A stretch of DNA of 64,000 nt from SOJA01 sp964598485 (GTDB lineage Archaea; Thermoproteota; Bathyarchaeia; Bathyarchaeales; Bathycorpusculaceae). The notes beneath the pieces were generated by a model. The model searched no databases. It was not told where the DNA came from and saw only the letters and a program-made list of their open reading frames with translations. Shown here one piece after another: positions 19,206 through 27,841 of the stretch (within the stretch, counting starts at the first letter, position 1; each line of letters opens with the position of its first letter). A program made the translations under genes and the position numbers. The stretch covers positions 186,001 to 250,000 of the forward strand of contig CAZRCD010000002.1 in NCBI GenBank assembly GCA_964598485.1, written 5' to 3'.

Positions 19206-20898
19206 GGCTTGGTCCTTCCGTCTATTCGGGAGAATAGCACCTTCCTTCTTAAAGCGTGTCATTGAATTCAAAGATTATTTGGAAAGAGCAAAAATCAAGA
19301 TTTATCCGGAAACGTATGTTTCATTAATGTTTTTCATTGCGGTATTAACGCTTCCAGTATCGATAATGGCTATGGTGATTCTGTATTTCTATATGTTCAT
19401 TCCAATGATCTTCTTGGTTCCGCTTCCAATCTACGTGATGATAGGTTTTATGTTGATACCCATGTCCAGAGCCGGTGAAAGGGCAAGCAATCTGGAAAGG
19501 GAGATGCCTTTTGCAGCTACTTACGTTAGCGTTATGGCATCTGGAGGCATAGCGCCATATGCAAGTTTCAAACGGTTGTCAAGAGTTGAACTGATGCCAG
19601 CGATGAGAAGCGAAGCCAGAGAGATCATGAAGGATGTGGAGATTTTCGGGATAGATCCTCTAACAGCCATTGCAAATGCAGCGAAGAGGAACCCTTTGGA
19701 TGTTTTCCAAGATTTTCTTGCTGGTTATGCCTCTACTGTCATTATTGGCGGGGATATTGGGCATTTCCTTGAGAGGAAAGCTGAAGATATTTTCAAGAGT
19801 AGGGCTTTGCGTGTTAAGGCTGCGGCTGAGAGGCTTGGAATGCTTTTGGAGACTTTCATTATAGTGATGGTTTTGATGTCTCTCTGTTTCTACATTTTGT
19901 TCAGTGTAGAATCCATCTACAGTACAGGTATGTCGTCGTTTTCGGGCATGCTTCTCTACACGTATTTGTTTACGCCGATGCTTTCGTTGTTATTCATTTA
20001 TTTAGCACATAGTATGCAGCCTAAGACTCCAGTAACAGAAATGCGTCCATACAAGGTCTTCGGACTCTGCAGTGTAATAGGCACGATACTGTTTCTGCTT
20101 TTAACGAATTTCATGGGTTACATCGAAGTTCCTTTCTTCAGTTCACTTCAAACAATAATTGACATGCCTATCGCCATAGCCATAACCCTATTTGTTACAA
20201 CGGCGCCAGCTGCTGTCGTGTACAGCAGAATCTCAACGAAAAAAACAGGTATGGAGAAAGGTATCAATAGTTTTCTAAGAGATTTGACTGAGGTTCGGAA
20301 GACGGGGCTGTCTCCGGAAAAGTGTATCGAAAGCCTCTCCAAACGAGATTACGGAGTGTTCAGCAAGGAACTGCGCAAAATAAGCTCAGAGATTTCTTGG
20401 GGTGTTTCCATCCGAAAGGTCATAATGGACTTTTTAAAGAGAACACGGAGTTGGATGACTCAAGTTATTATGTTCTTACTTGTTGAGACAATAGATGTTG
20501 GCGGAGGAACAATCGCCATGATAGAGTCTTTGGCAAGATTCAACAACTTAACCCACGAGGTGGAAAAAGAAAAGAAGATGGCGGTGCGTCCGTATATATT
20601 GATGCCTTATTTTGCTGCAATTCTGCTGGTGGCAACAACGACGATGATGATAGGTTTTACTGCAGGCACTCTTGGCGCTCCCGCAGCGGCTGGCGCAGGT
20701 GGAACAGGCACAACCCAAGATTTGAGCCCGATGATATCAATATTCACAACTTCCTGTATTTTCCACAGTTTTCTGATAGGCTTAGTTGGGGGAAAGATCA
20801 GCGAAGAATCCATTGCAGCAGGCTTTAAGCACGCTGCTCTTCTAGTGGTAATCGCTGTAACAGCTGCGAAGCTTGTGCCTATGTTTATATCGTTTTAA
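19183..20898 (+). CDS. Pilus assembly platform protein, TadC/GspF-like
   Basis: TTG 19183 is preferred because GGTGGAG lies 5 bases upstream; TTG 19159 would add 8 residues. The product (about 571 aa) is a polytopic membrane protein with two T2SSF-type domains: the first around EREMPFAATYVSVMASGG (residue about 105) and the second around INSFLRDLTEVRKTGLSP (about 365), each followed by membrane helices. Such platform proteins sit in the membrane over the secretion ATPase and transmit rotation to the growing pilus. The first bases overlap the ATPase gene, a typical arrangement of these operons. A glycine/alanine-rich loop lies near residue 510. Confidence 0.85.
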   Translation: MQFLERLEAWSFRLFGRIAPSFLKRVIEFKDYLERAKIKIYPETYVSLMFFIAVLTLPVSIMAMVILYFYMFIPMIFLVPLPIYVMIGFMLIPMSRAGERASNLEREMPFAATYVSVMASGGIAPYASFKRLSRVELMPAMRSEAREIMKDVEIFGIDPLTAIANAAKRNPLDVFQDFLAGYASTVIIGGDIGHFLERKAEDIFKSRALRVKAAAERLGMLLETFIIVMVLMSLCFYILFSVESIYSTGMSSFSGMLLYTYLFTPMLSLLFIYLAHSMQPKTPVTEMRPYKVFGLCSVIGTILFLLLTNFMGYIEVPFFSSLQTIIDMPIAIAITLFVTTAPAAVVYSRISTKKTGMEKGINSFLRDLTEVRKTGLSPEKCIESLSKRDYGVFSKELRKISSEISWGVSIRKVIMDFLKRTRSWMTQVIMFLLVETIDVGGGTIAMIESLARFNNLTHEVEKEKKMAVRPYILMPYFAAILLVATTTMMIGFTAGTLGAPAAAGAGGTGTTQDLSPMISIFTTSCIFHSFLIGLVGGKISEESIAAGFKHAALLVVIAVTAAKLVPMFISF

Positions 20899-20929
20899 TG
20901 GAGGGTAAAGAACGAAAGATAAAATTCAG

Positions 20930-21754
20930 TTGCGTAGATTGAGAAGAGATGAGAAAGCGGTTAGTCCAGCAATTTCCACAGTTATACTAACAAGTGCCGT
21001 TGTAGTCTTACTTCTTGTCACGGTTACTTTTGGAAACAACTTCTTGAACGCACGGATGGCAGAAAATGAGTTCAGCGCTATGAAACAGTTTATGCAAACG
21101 GTTGGGCTTCAAATAGATGATGTGGCTTGGACTATTGGGCGTGCACAAACGATTCGTTACGCAAGCAGATACGGACAAGTAATTTTCGTCAATGAAACAT
21201 TGCGCTATACTGTTTACGTGAATGACGTTTTCTTAGCTAATTACAGTACTGGCATTCTTCTGTTCAACATGCCTATAAGCAAATACTCTGTCAGTAACAA
21301 CTATAGTGAACGAATATTTCCCTCTTCAGGCTCCTCTTTTCTTCAAATAGGCACCTCAGCACTAGTAAGTCACGTGTATGTAATTGAAAAATTGCCTATG
21401 AATGACGGGAGTTTCATAAGGGTTGTTGTTGCTCCATCAATAAGGATGCTGAATTCAACAATATCCACGGGTGAAGCAAAGAATTATACCCGGTTTTTTT
21501 TGCCTGTGCTTTCCTCAGGGAGTCATCCACGTTACTCACAATCTGTGACGCTTGCGGGAAACAAAGTTTCAGCTGAAACAGAAGACTCTGTTAACAAAGT
21601 TAAGATTCACGTTTCTTTCCTTAAAGACGGCTTAGGATTCGATGAAGATTTTTTCAATTTCGAAAGTGTAGACGAAGAGGTGGATGTTCCAGACGGTTCC
21701 ATCATTGTGTTTTACACAGGTGAGGTGATTGTTTCGTTAGGGCTGTATGCTTAG
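20930..21754 (+). CDS. Pilin-like protein with class III signal peptide
   Basis: The product (274 aa from TTG 20930) starts with a charged tip and the motif RRDEKAVSPAIST followed by a hydrophobic helix, the hallmark of archaeal pilins that are cut by PibD/EppA-type prepilin peptidases just before the hydrophobic core. The rest is a beta-rich ectodomain ending in an IVSLGLYA tail. A GGAGGG at 20900-20905 sits closer to an in-frame ACG at 20912 than to the TTG, raising an alternative start that adds 6 residues. It follows the platform gene by 31 bases. Confidence 0.75.
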   Translation: MRRLRRDEKAVSPAISTVILTSAVVVLLLVTVTFGNNFLNARMAENEFSAMKQFMQTVGLQIDDVAWTIGRAQTIRYASRYGQVIFVNETLRYTVYVNDVFLANYSTGILLFNMPISKYSVSNNYSERIFPSSGSSFLQIGTSALVSHVYVIEKLPMNDGSFIRVVVAPSIRMLNSTISTGEAKNYTRFFLPVLSSGSHPRYSQSVTLAGNKVSAETEDSVNKVKIHVSFLKDGLGFDEDFFNFESVDEEVDVPDGSIIVFYTGEVIVSLGLYA

Positions 21755-21775
21755 CCTGTTAGGGAGATTTGAGGG

Positions 21776-22258
21776 ATGGCACACATAACTATCGAGTATA
21801 TTATTATGATTCCAATCTTAATAATGCAGATTTTCCTCTTTCCCTTAACAGCAACTTGGCTCATGAACATTTGGGTAGATTCACGTAGAACTCTCGCACT
21901 TCAAGAAGCGACAAGCCATCTAGGAAGCACAATACAACAATTATATTTCTCGCTAAACCATGAAACAATATCAGCTGGAACAACAACATATTTGCCAGGG
22001 CTTCCACCATTCATAGAGAACCATCACTACATAGGAAACGCAACCCTGAGGACAGTTTTAGACCCGACCTTGAATTCAAGTAAAGTTTTAGAATTAACAC
22101 TCAAGCTAGCAAAAACTAGCATCACGGTAACCACATCGGTTATTTTGGGTACTAACATTCTGTGGCAGGAATCCACCTTCGTAAGCAATTCCACACATGC
22201 ATGTGTGAGTGCTGAGAAGTTTCCAAATGGAACCATATGCCTGTACTTCGGAGGATAA
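21776..22258 (+). CDS. Small pilin-like protein
   Basis: A 160-residue product with ATG start behind AGGGAG. Residues about 4-32 form a hydrophobic helix (IEYIIMIPILIMQIFLFPL), then a beta-rich ectodomain with sequons. There is no obvious charged cleavage site, but the size, N-terminal helix and operon position fit a minor pilin or pseudopilin. It is preceded by 21 bases after the previous stop and followed by another pilin-like gene. Confidence 0.65.
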   Translation: MAHITIEYIIMIPILIMQIFLFPLTATWLMNIWVDSRRTLALQEATSHLGSTIQQLYFSLNHETISAGTTTYLPGLPPFIENHHYIGNATLRTVLDPTLNSSKVLELTLKLAKTSITVTTSVILGTNILWQESTFVSNSTHACVSAEKFPNGTICLYFGG

Positions 22259-22273
22259 AAGGAGAGAGATAGA

Positions 22274-23503
22274 ATGGTTAGCTCAACTATCGACCATATG
22301 GTTGCCACGGTGGTTTTCTTAGGGGCACTGCTGCTTTTTGTAGGGCTCTTCAACCAGACAATTCAAACAGCAATCTTATATCAGCGTCATAGACACCTTG
22401 CAACTAAATGCAGCGACCTACTTGACAACATATTACTGAATCCTGGGTATCCTCTTGATTGGGGAAAAAGTAACTGTACTCCAACAGGTTTCGGGCTGCA
22501 AGACCCAGAATTCACTCAGTACAAGCTTAGTCCCTTTTCCCTTATGAGACTACGTTCTTCCGTAGGCGAACCAGTCTATTATTCCAAAACAGACTCGTAT
22601 TACAGTAACATAACCATGGGATATGGCTTCTTGTTAGTACCTTTCTCAGAAGCTGTCAACTATTCGGCAGCGACAAGACTGCTTGGAATAAACAACACGT
22701 ATGGATTTCAATTAACCATAACACCATTAGTAACAGTTTCAATAAAGGAATCGCAACCGAAAAACCCGTTAATTCTAAGCGTTAACGTTACTGGAATGGG
22801 TTTCCCGCTCGCAAATGCCAACGTAAGCTATTGTCTTCTCACAGTTCGTGAAGGTGGCGGTGGCGGTCCTTATCCATCTTACACATTGGAATACGGAGCT
22901 GACCTTACTGACGATAAGGGTTCAGTTCTTTTAAGCTTCCCGTCGGTCAAGACAGAGGTATCTTATGTTCTCATTGTATACGCTTATCTGAGCGGACTTG
23001 TAGGAGTAGGTTATTACGAGCACGCAACATATGAGAATAGTTATGTAGTTCCGTTTATTGCTGATTTCGGAGAAAGGAGAGTGCTTATTGCTCACAGTTG
23101 GGATGTACATGGTGGAGATAACCCTGCAGAGATAGCATACAACGCAACTTTCGTCCTATTGACTGAAGACTACACTCTCCGTGAGATGCCTATGGAAAAT
23201 TCTACAGGAAAAATTGGTAAGATCAATTTTGGTCAAGATCCAGAACACGCTTATAAAGAGATCACGATTCCCACGTATAATCCTGGTATTTTGATTATCA
23301 GTTACAGAAAGAGTGCGCAAGAAACTGGTGTTGTTATGATGCCTTGGGGAATTAGCTCTATGGCTTTTCCAGTAACTTTTGGTGGTGACCCCTTTGGTAA
23401 GGAGTGGGTTGCCACGGATATCCGTCAAGTCATAGTTAATGGCATTGCATACCAAGCGAAGCTGGCGTTGTGGAGCTTAGAAGGCTACGGAGTGATTGGC
23501 TGA
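22274..23503 (+). CDS. Pilus operon membrane-anchored extracellular protein
   Basis: The 409-residue product (ATG behind AAAGGAGAGAG) has an N-terminal hydrophobic helix at about 8-30 (MVATVVFLGALLLFVGLF) and a long beta-rich ectodomain with a GGGGGP linker near residue 195 that resembles a carboxypeptidase-regulatory or Ig-like insert. It is followed by the next gene with an 8-base overlap. It is probably an N-terminally anchored minor pilin or tip protein. No specific family is recognised. Confidence 0.6.
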   Translation: MVSSTIDHMVATVVFLGALLLFVGLFNQTIQTAILYQRHRHLATKCSDLLDNILLNPGYPLDWGKSNCTPTGFGLQDPEFTQYKLSPFSLMRLRSSVGEPVYYSKTDSYYSNITMGYGFLLVPFSEAVNYSAATRLLGINNTYGFQLTITPLVTVSIKESQPKNPLILSVNVTGMGFPLANANVSYCLLTVREGGGGGPYPSYTLEYGADLTDDKGSVLLSFPSVKTEVSYVLIVYAYLSGLVGVGYYEHATYENSYVVPFIADFGERRVLIAHSWDVHGGDNPAEIAYNATFVLLTEDYTLREMPMENSTGKIGKINFGQDPEHAYKEITIPTYNPGILIISYRKSAQETGVVMMPWGISSMAFPVTFGGDPFGKEWVATDIRQVIVNGIAYQAKLALWSLEGYGVIG

Positions 23504-24842
23504 GATGATGCGGACAATTGAAATATTCTTGGTTATCATTATCATTACTGGAGCCTTCATAGTATCCTCTTTTTTTGCTGTTTTACCTTCGCCACGGCAA
23601 GTTTCACCGTTAAACCTTCGAAGACTAGCTTTGACAACGCTTCAAACTTTGGATGTTGATTATGATTTAAGTGAAACAGTGTTTAATGAGTCAGATAACC
23701 TTGCATGGGGACAACTACAAATTGCGCTGTCAGCTTGCTTACCGCCTAACATTGTTTACAACCTGACTGCTTACGAAGTGTCTAGCGGAAGTGGAACGGA
23801 ACTCTACCATCCCATAAAGTCAATCTCCAACGCTGAAAGTTTAGGCGTAGCGTCAGACGCTGGTTCCTATTTGGTTGCTTCTTCCAACGTGACTTTCAAT
23901 GTGATTCCGGAGAAGATTGGGGAACATGGAGGCGGAGGAACCTTGTATGTATTGAATTGCAGCGACGCCAACGGATGGTGGATTACCGGATACACAGCCC
24001 AAAGCCTAGCCGAAGACCTGTACGGAATGCTCTCACCGTACTTCCAAACAACAGTAATGGTGCAAAACACAACACAACTCGGACAAATACTAAACAACAC
24101 TTCGTTACAAAATGAAACTCTGCAAAACGCGGTGGTCATAAACACCTTCGGAGAAGCCGTACCCATACCAACAGAGTATTGCAAATCACCATATTCCACT
24201 GATGGCTATGCTTACTACTGTTATTTCTTGGGGCAGCAAGTTCGTCGTTACAATTGGACTTGGACTAGCATAGTAGGTTATCCATTCTATTACATTTCAA
24301 ATACTGGAAACTTTACAAACGACCAAAATACATATGGCATTTACGGAATGAACCGTGTTGGGCGTTCAGGGGACTGGGATGGAGGACAGTCGGGAATAAA
24401 CGCGTTCCTTCAAGGACTAGACAACAGGTCACAATATACATATGATAAAACAAAACTCACTCCAGATACGGGTTTTATTGTGACCCTTTCACGACAAGTT
24501 TTAGAATGTTGCAATTACTATGGGATATATCCCTCCCCCTATCAAACTTCAACAAGGGCGTTGAAAGATTCTATACTAGGTGACTACCATCTAACAATTG
24601 GATTAAAAATATTTGACAACGTCACAGTGAGCGGTACAACCTATAATCCGGGAGCTCTATACAATCATATTTCTAAGAGTGGTTCACTGTTAGCATTAGG
24701 CTTGACAAGAACCCCTGATATCCGGCTTACCGCCATCGGTCTTCTTTCCTATTATAAGCCTCGGCTCTACAAATCAGAGTATTTTGCCGCAGGGACTTCT
24801 AGGCTTGTTGTTTTGCAGCTTGGACAAGTAGGAGGCGTATAA
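23496..24842 (+). CDS. Pilus operon membrane-anchored extracellular protein
   Basis: A 448-residue product. The start is TTG 23496, or one of the ATG codons at 23505/23508 that follow the previous stop. An N-terminal helix (about 7-28, IEIFLVIIIITGAFIVSSFF) anchors a large ectodomain rich in aromatic residues and N-glycosylation sequons. It overlaps the gene before it and ends 2 bases before the next, so co-translation is likely. It belongs with the pilin-like series; no known domain is recognised. Confidence 0.6.
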   Translation: MAEMMRTIEIFLVIIIITGAFIVSSFFAVLPSPRQVSPLNLRRLALTTLQTLDVDYDLSETVFNESDNLAWGQLQIALSACLPPNIVYNLTAYEVSSGSGTELYHPIKSISNAESLGVASDAGSYLVASSNVTFNVIPEKIGEHGGGGTLYVLNCSDANGWWITGYTAQSLAEDLYGMLSPYFQTTVMVQNTTQLGQILNNTSLQNETLQNAVVINTFGEAVPIPTEYCKSPYSTDGYAYYCYFLGQQVRRYNWTWTSIVGYPFYYISNTGNFTNDQNTYGIYGMNRVGRSGDWDGGQSGINAFLQGLDNRSQYTYDKTKLTPDTGFIVTLSRQVLECCNYYGIYPSPYQTSTRALKDSILGDYHLTIGLKIFDNVTVSGTTYNPGALYNHISKSGSLLALGLTRTPDIRLTAIGLLSYYKPRLYKSEYFAAGTSRLVVLQLGQVGGV

Positions 24843-24844
24843 AA

Positions 24845-27664
24845 TTGAACAATAAAGGTCAGTTTTCAATTATTGCAGCTTTGCTTGTGGCAGTGGTGCT
24901 AATAAGCACTGTCATAATCACTTACTCTACTATACGTAACAGCCCAATTCAGGATCAACCACAAATACTAAGCGCGATAGACGAAACAAACTTCGCAATA
25001 AAACAGATCTTAGGCTTTACCGTGGGCTATTACGGTTCAGTTTTGAAAGTTACTGGAAACTCCTCGTATGCGAGAACGTTGGCTATCAACTATTTCCATA
25101 GTGGGTTGGTTAACATAGCTAACATGCATCCTGAATGGGGGGCATCCTTCAACGTAAGCAAGAGAGAACTTTACACATACTGGTTTACAAACGCAAGTTA
25201 TAGCATGGGAAATCTAGCTGTTACGTACAATCTAACTGGTCTTGGGATTTATGGAATAACATATGAAACCTCATGCCGACTAATGGTGCAAATTGAGAAC
25301 AACGCTTCCGTCAATCAAACGCAAGTAGTAATAACAAAGGATGAAGGTGAACCTCTCATAAATCTTGGAAAACAAAACTTCAAATTTTACAGGTACATAT
25401 ACACAAACTCAACATGGGAGCTGATTACGCCAAGCAGCGAACCAATAGCCTATGCAAACGGCACATACATAATAGACATTCCATCCGGAATAGACCCAGA
25501 CTCTTACCTTATCCAAATAGAAGACCAAAGAGGTCTAATAGTTGTAGCTTCTTCATTCAGTCGCTACACATGCACACTAGCATGGAACTCCACGACGCAG
25601 ATCCAAAGTTACGTAGATAATAGCACATCGAATGAAGACTCTTCTCCAGATAAAGGTACACACAGCAATTTTCCAGCGCAGCAAGCTGGTCCAGATTCAA
25701 TTTATGATACGTTGACAGAGCAGAACACTGGTTGTGTCAATACGACGCTCATTAACACAGAATCTTTTGAAGGCGCTTGGCCTCCATCGGGTTGGACTGA
25801 AACCGAAGGGTGGAATAAGGAAAGCAATCAAGCCTATGATGGGACCTATTCAGCGGATTTTGACGATTATTATGGTGAACCATCAGGAAGTCTGACTACT
25901 CTTGATCTAGATTGCTCCGATGCAGATGCGATTTATGTGGACTTCTGGTATAGAGATGATGATTGTGACAATGATGACTTTCTGCTTCGATATTATGACG
26001 GAAGCAATTGGGACCTCATTTCTGATCTTGGGTCAACAATGCAGGAAGATCAGTGGCTTCATTATCAGCAGAAAATTACAGACAGCCAATATTTCAAGTC
26101 AACCTTCAAAGTACAATGGTCTGCAGTCGATATCGAAGGAGGTGAACACGCTTATGTTGACTTAGTCACAGTAAAAAAGGAAATTCAAGGCGATGATAAC
26201 TACGAGCTGGATTTGGAAGTTCAATGGACAAACACATATTATAACGGAACTAATGAAGAGTTATGCATTTACGGAGGAACAATGGGGTCAGAAAACATTC
26301 AAGTTGATGTATGGAATGGTTCAGCATGGGAAAACTTGTTCACCGACTTGTCAAGCGGATGGAACAACGTTTCAGTTTCTTCACACCTAGACTCAACAAC
26401 ATTTACTATAAGATTTAAGGGAAGTGACGAAACCTCCGATACCATTCAAGACAACTGGAAAATAGATGCAACACTCTTACACGTTTGGCCTACCGAAGAC
26501 CTGTACCTATCGTTACGAGACGCAACAATTGTTGTAGAGCTACTTCAAAACGGCACAATGCGATGGCTAGGACAAAACCTACAATTAACAACACAGGCAA
26601 AACCTGTTCCGCCAATACCAGTAAAAGCCATTCACATCAACCAAACCATGAACGGTGTGAATCGAGAAACATCATTCCAAGTGGAAGACTGGGCTTCCAA
26701 CTACAGAATTCCACTAGGCTTAACCAACAATGCAAGCGTTTTCAACGGCAGAACCATGCTGGTTTTCTTGGTAAACCCGAAAGTTTCAAAAGTTACGATA
26801 TGGTGGAATGGAAGCGACACAGCAGTTCAAACACCATATGCAATCTACAATCCAAATACATCACCGTTCAAAAACGATGACCCTGACTCCAGAAAGTTAA
26901 CTAACGGAATTTTAGCATTAACTTTCAGTTCTATTCCACAATTCACAGTAACTTCAGCTTTAGGCAGCGTTACCAGCACTGCAAGTTTCTTGCGGATAAA
27001 TACCGAGTCTCCAGTATATTGGGCAAGTCCTGCCTACGTAATTCATCACGGTATAGTGAGAGATATTGTACAACAAGAAGCAGAATGGAGCGGTGGCGCC
27101 GATGGCTGTCCAAACCTTTATTCACATATAGTATTGATGCTACCAGCAAACGCAACATACTACACGTATCAACTAAGATTAATGTTTGTAGAATCACAGC
27201 AAGACAGAACAATCACAAACCTATGCCCAATCAAAGTAACAGCTTCAACTGGTCAACCGCAAACCGAAAACGGTACGGCAAACGGCTACCCAACAGTTTC
27301 AAACTCAACTGGCTTGTTCTACATTTTCTCAGCTTCAAGCTGGGCACATCATTGGAGCCAAATTATTTCAGAAACGCAGGGAGCTGGGATAATGTTCACG
27401 GATAGTGCCAACCAGATGCTATATGTCTTCGACTCTATTGCAGGAAATAAAACAGGAGCCCTTAAGGTGTCAAACTCCATCGAACTTCTGCCGGTAGCGA
27501 GCGAGCTAGCTTCAGTGAACTTTACATACGCCTTAGACGTAACTTGGCATGGTGCAGTAGTCACATTTGACGGAACAACACCAATCTACAAAGAAGATAA
27601 CAACACTGGCTTATGGATAACTGTTGAATATCCACCAACAATCACGGTAACCACAGAAAACTAA
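24845..27664 (+). CDS. Large pilin-like adhesin with modules shared with the 27.8 kb gene
   Basis: The 939-residue product (TTG behind GGAGG) opens with a prepilin-like tip NNKGQFSIIAALLVAVVLI. The ectodomain contains a conserved stretch KGTHSNFPAQQ-GPDSIYDTLTE (about residues 272-297), a MAM/laminin-like beta domain (about 300-440), a jelly-roll repeat with NGTNEELCIYGGTMG and FTDLSSGWNNVSVSS (about 455-560), and further beta domains. The same blocks occur in the opposing gene at 27842. These are extracellular binding modules, so I infer an adhesive pilus tip or a very large pilin. It is the last gene of the operon. Confidence 0.7.
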   Translation: MNNKGQFSIIAALLVAVVLISTVIITYSTIRNSPIQDQPQILSAIDETNFAIKQILGFTVGYYGSVLKVTGNSSYARTLAINYFHSGLVNIANMHPEWGASFNVSKRELYTYWFTNASYSMGNLAVTYNLTGLGIYGITYETSCRLMVQIENNASVNQTQVVITKDEGEPLINLGKQNFKFYRYIYTNSTWELITPSSEPIAYANGTYIIDIPSGIDPDSYLIQIEDQRGLIVVASSFSRYTCTLAWNSTTQIQSYVDNSTSNEDSSPDKGTHSNFPAQQAGPDSIYDTLTEQNTGCVNTTLINTESFEGAWPPSGWTETEGWNKESNQAYDGTYSADFDDYYGEPSGSLTTLDLDCSDADAIYVDFWYRDDDCDNDDFLLRYYDGSNWDLISDLGSTMQEDQWLHYQQKITDSQYFKSTFKVQWSAVDIEGGEHAYVDLVTVKKEIQGDDNYELDLEVQWTNTYYNGTNEELCIYGGTMGSENIQVDVWNGSAWENLFTDLSSGWNNVSVSSHLDSTTFTIRFKGSDETSDTIQDNWKIDATLLHVWPTEDLYLSLRDATIVVELLQNGTMRWLGQNLQLTTQAKPVPPIPVKAIHINQTMNGVNRETSFQVEDWASNYRIPLGLTNNASVFNGRTMLVFLVNPKVSKVTIWWNGSDTAVQTPYAIYNPNTSPFKNDDPDSRKLTNGILALTFSSIPQFTVTSALGSVTSTASFLRINTESPVYWASPAYVIHHGIVRDIVQQEAEWSGGADGCPNLYSHIVLMLPANATYYTYQLRLMFVESQQDRTITNLCPIKVTASTGQPQTENGTANGYPTVSNSTGLFYIFSASSWAHHWSQIISETQGAGIMFTDSANQMLYVFDSIAGNKTGALKVSNSIELLPVASELASVNFTYALDVTWHGAVVTFDGTTPIYKEDNNTGLWITVEYPPTITVTTEN

Positions 27665-27702
27665 ACCCATTGCTAATCCTTTTAGAGAATTTTAAACAGG
27701 AA
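27641..27702 (+). repeat. Left half of the sequence repeated at 32335
   Basis: These bases span the end of the large pilin-like gene and its 3' flank and recur, nearly identical, at 32335-32395. The copy continues directly with bases 29692-29718, skipping the whole 27842-29641 gene. Confidence 0.7.
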
Positions 27703-27841
27703 TCAATCATAATTCCAAAAGGATACTATACTATGCATGTGGGTTCAGTACCTATGACAACTTGTCGCGCACGCGATACCCTATTAGATTTAAGTATTCT
27801 TCGAGGTGTAAGAAGTGTTTTAACTTCTCCAAAAGAATAGA

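Noticed and set aside
22122..22137. ATCACGGTAACCACA shared with the repeat at 27641 and 32335
   Set aside because: Only 15 bases in a coding region for the common ITVTT-like strand; probably chance.
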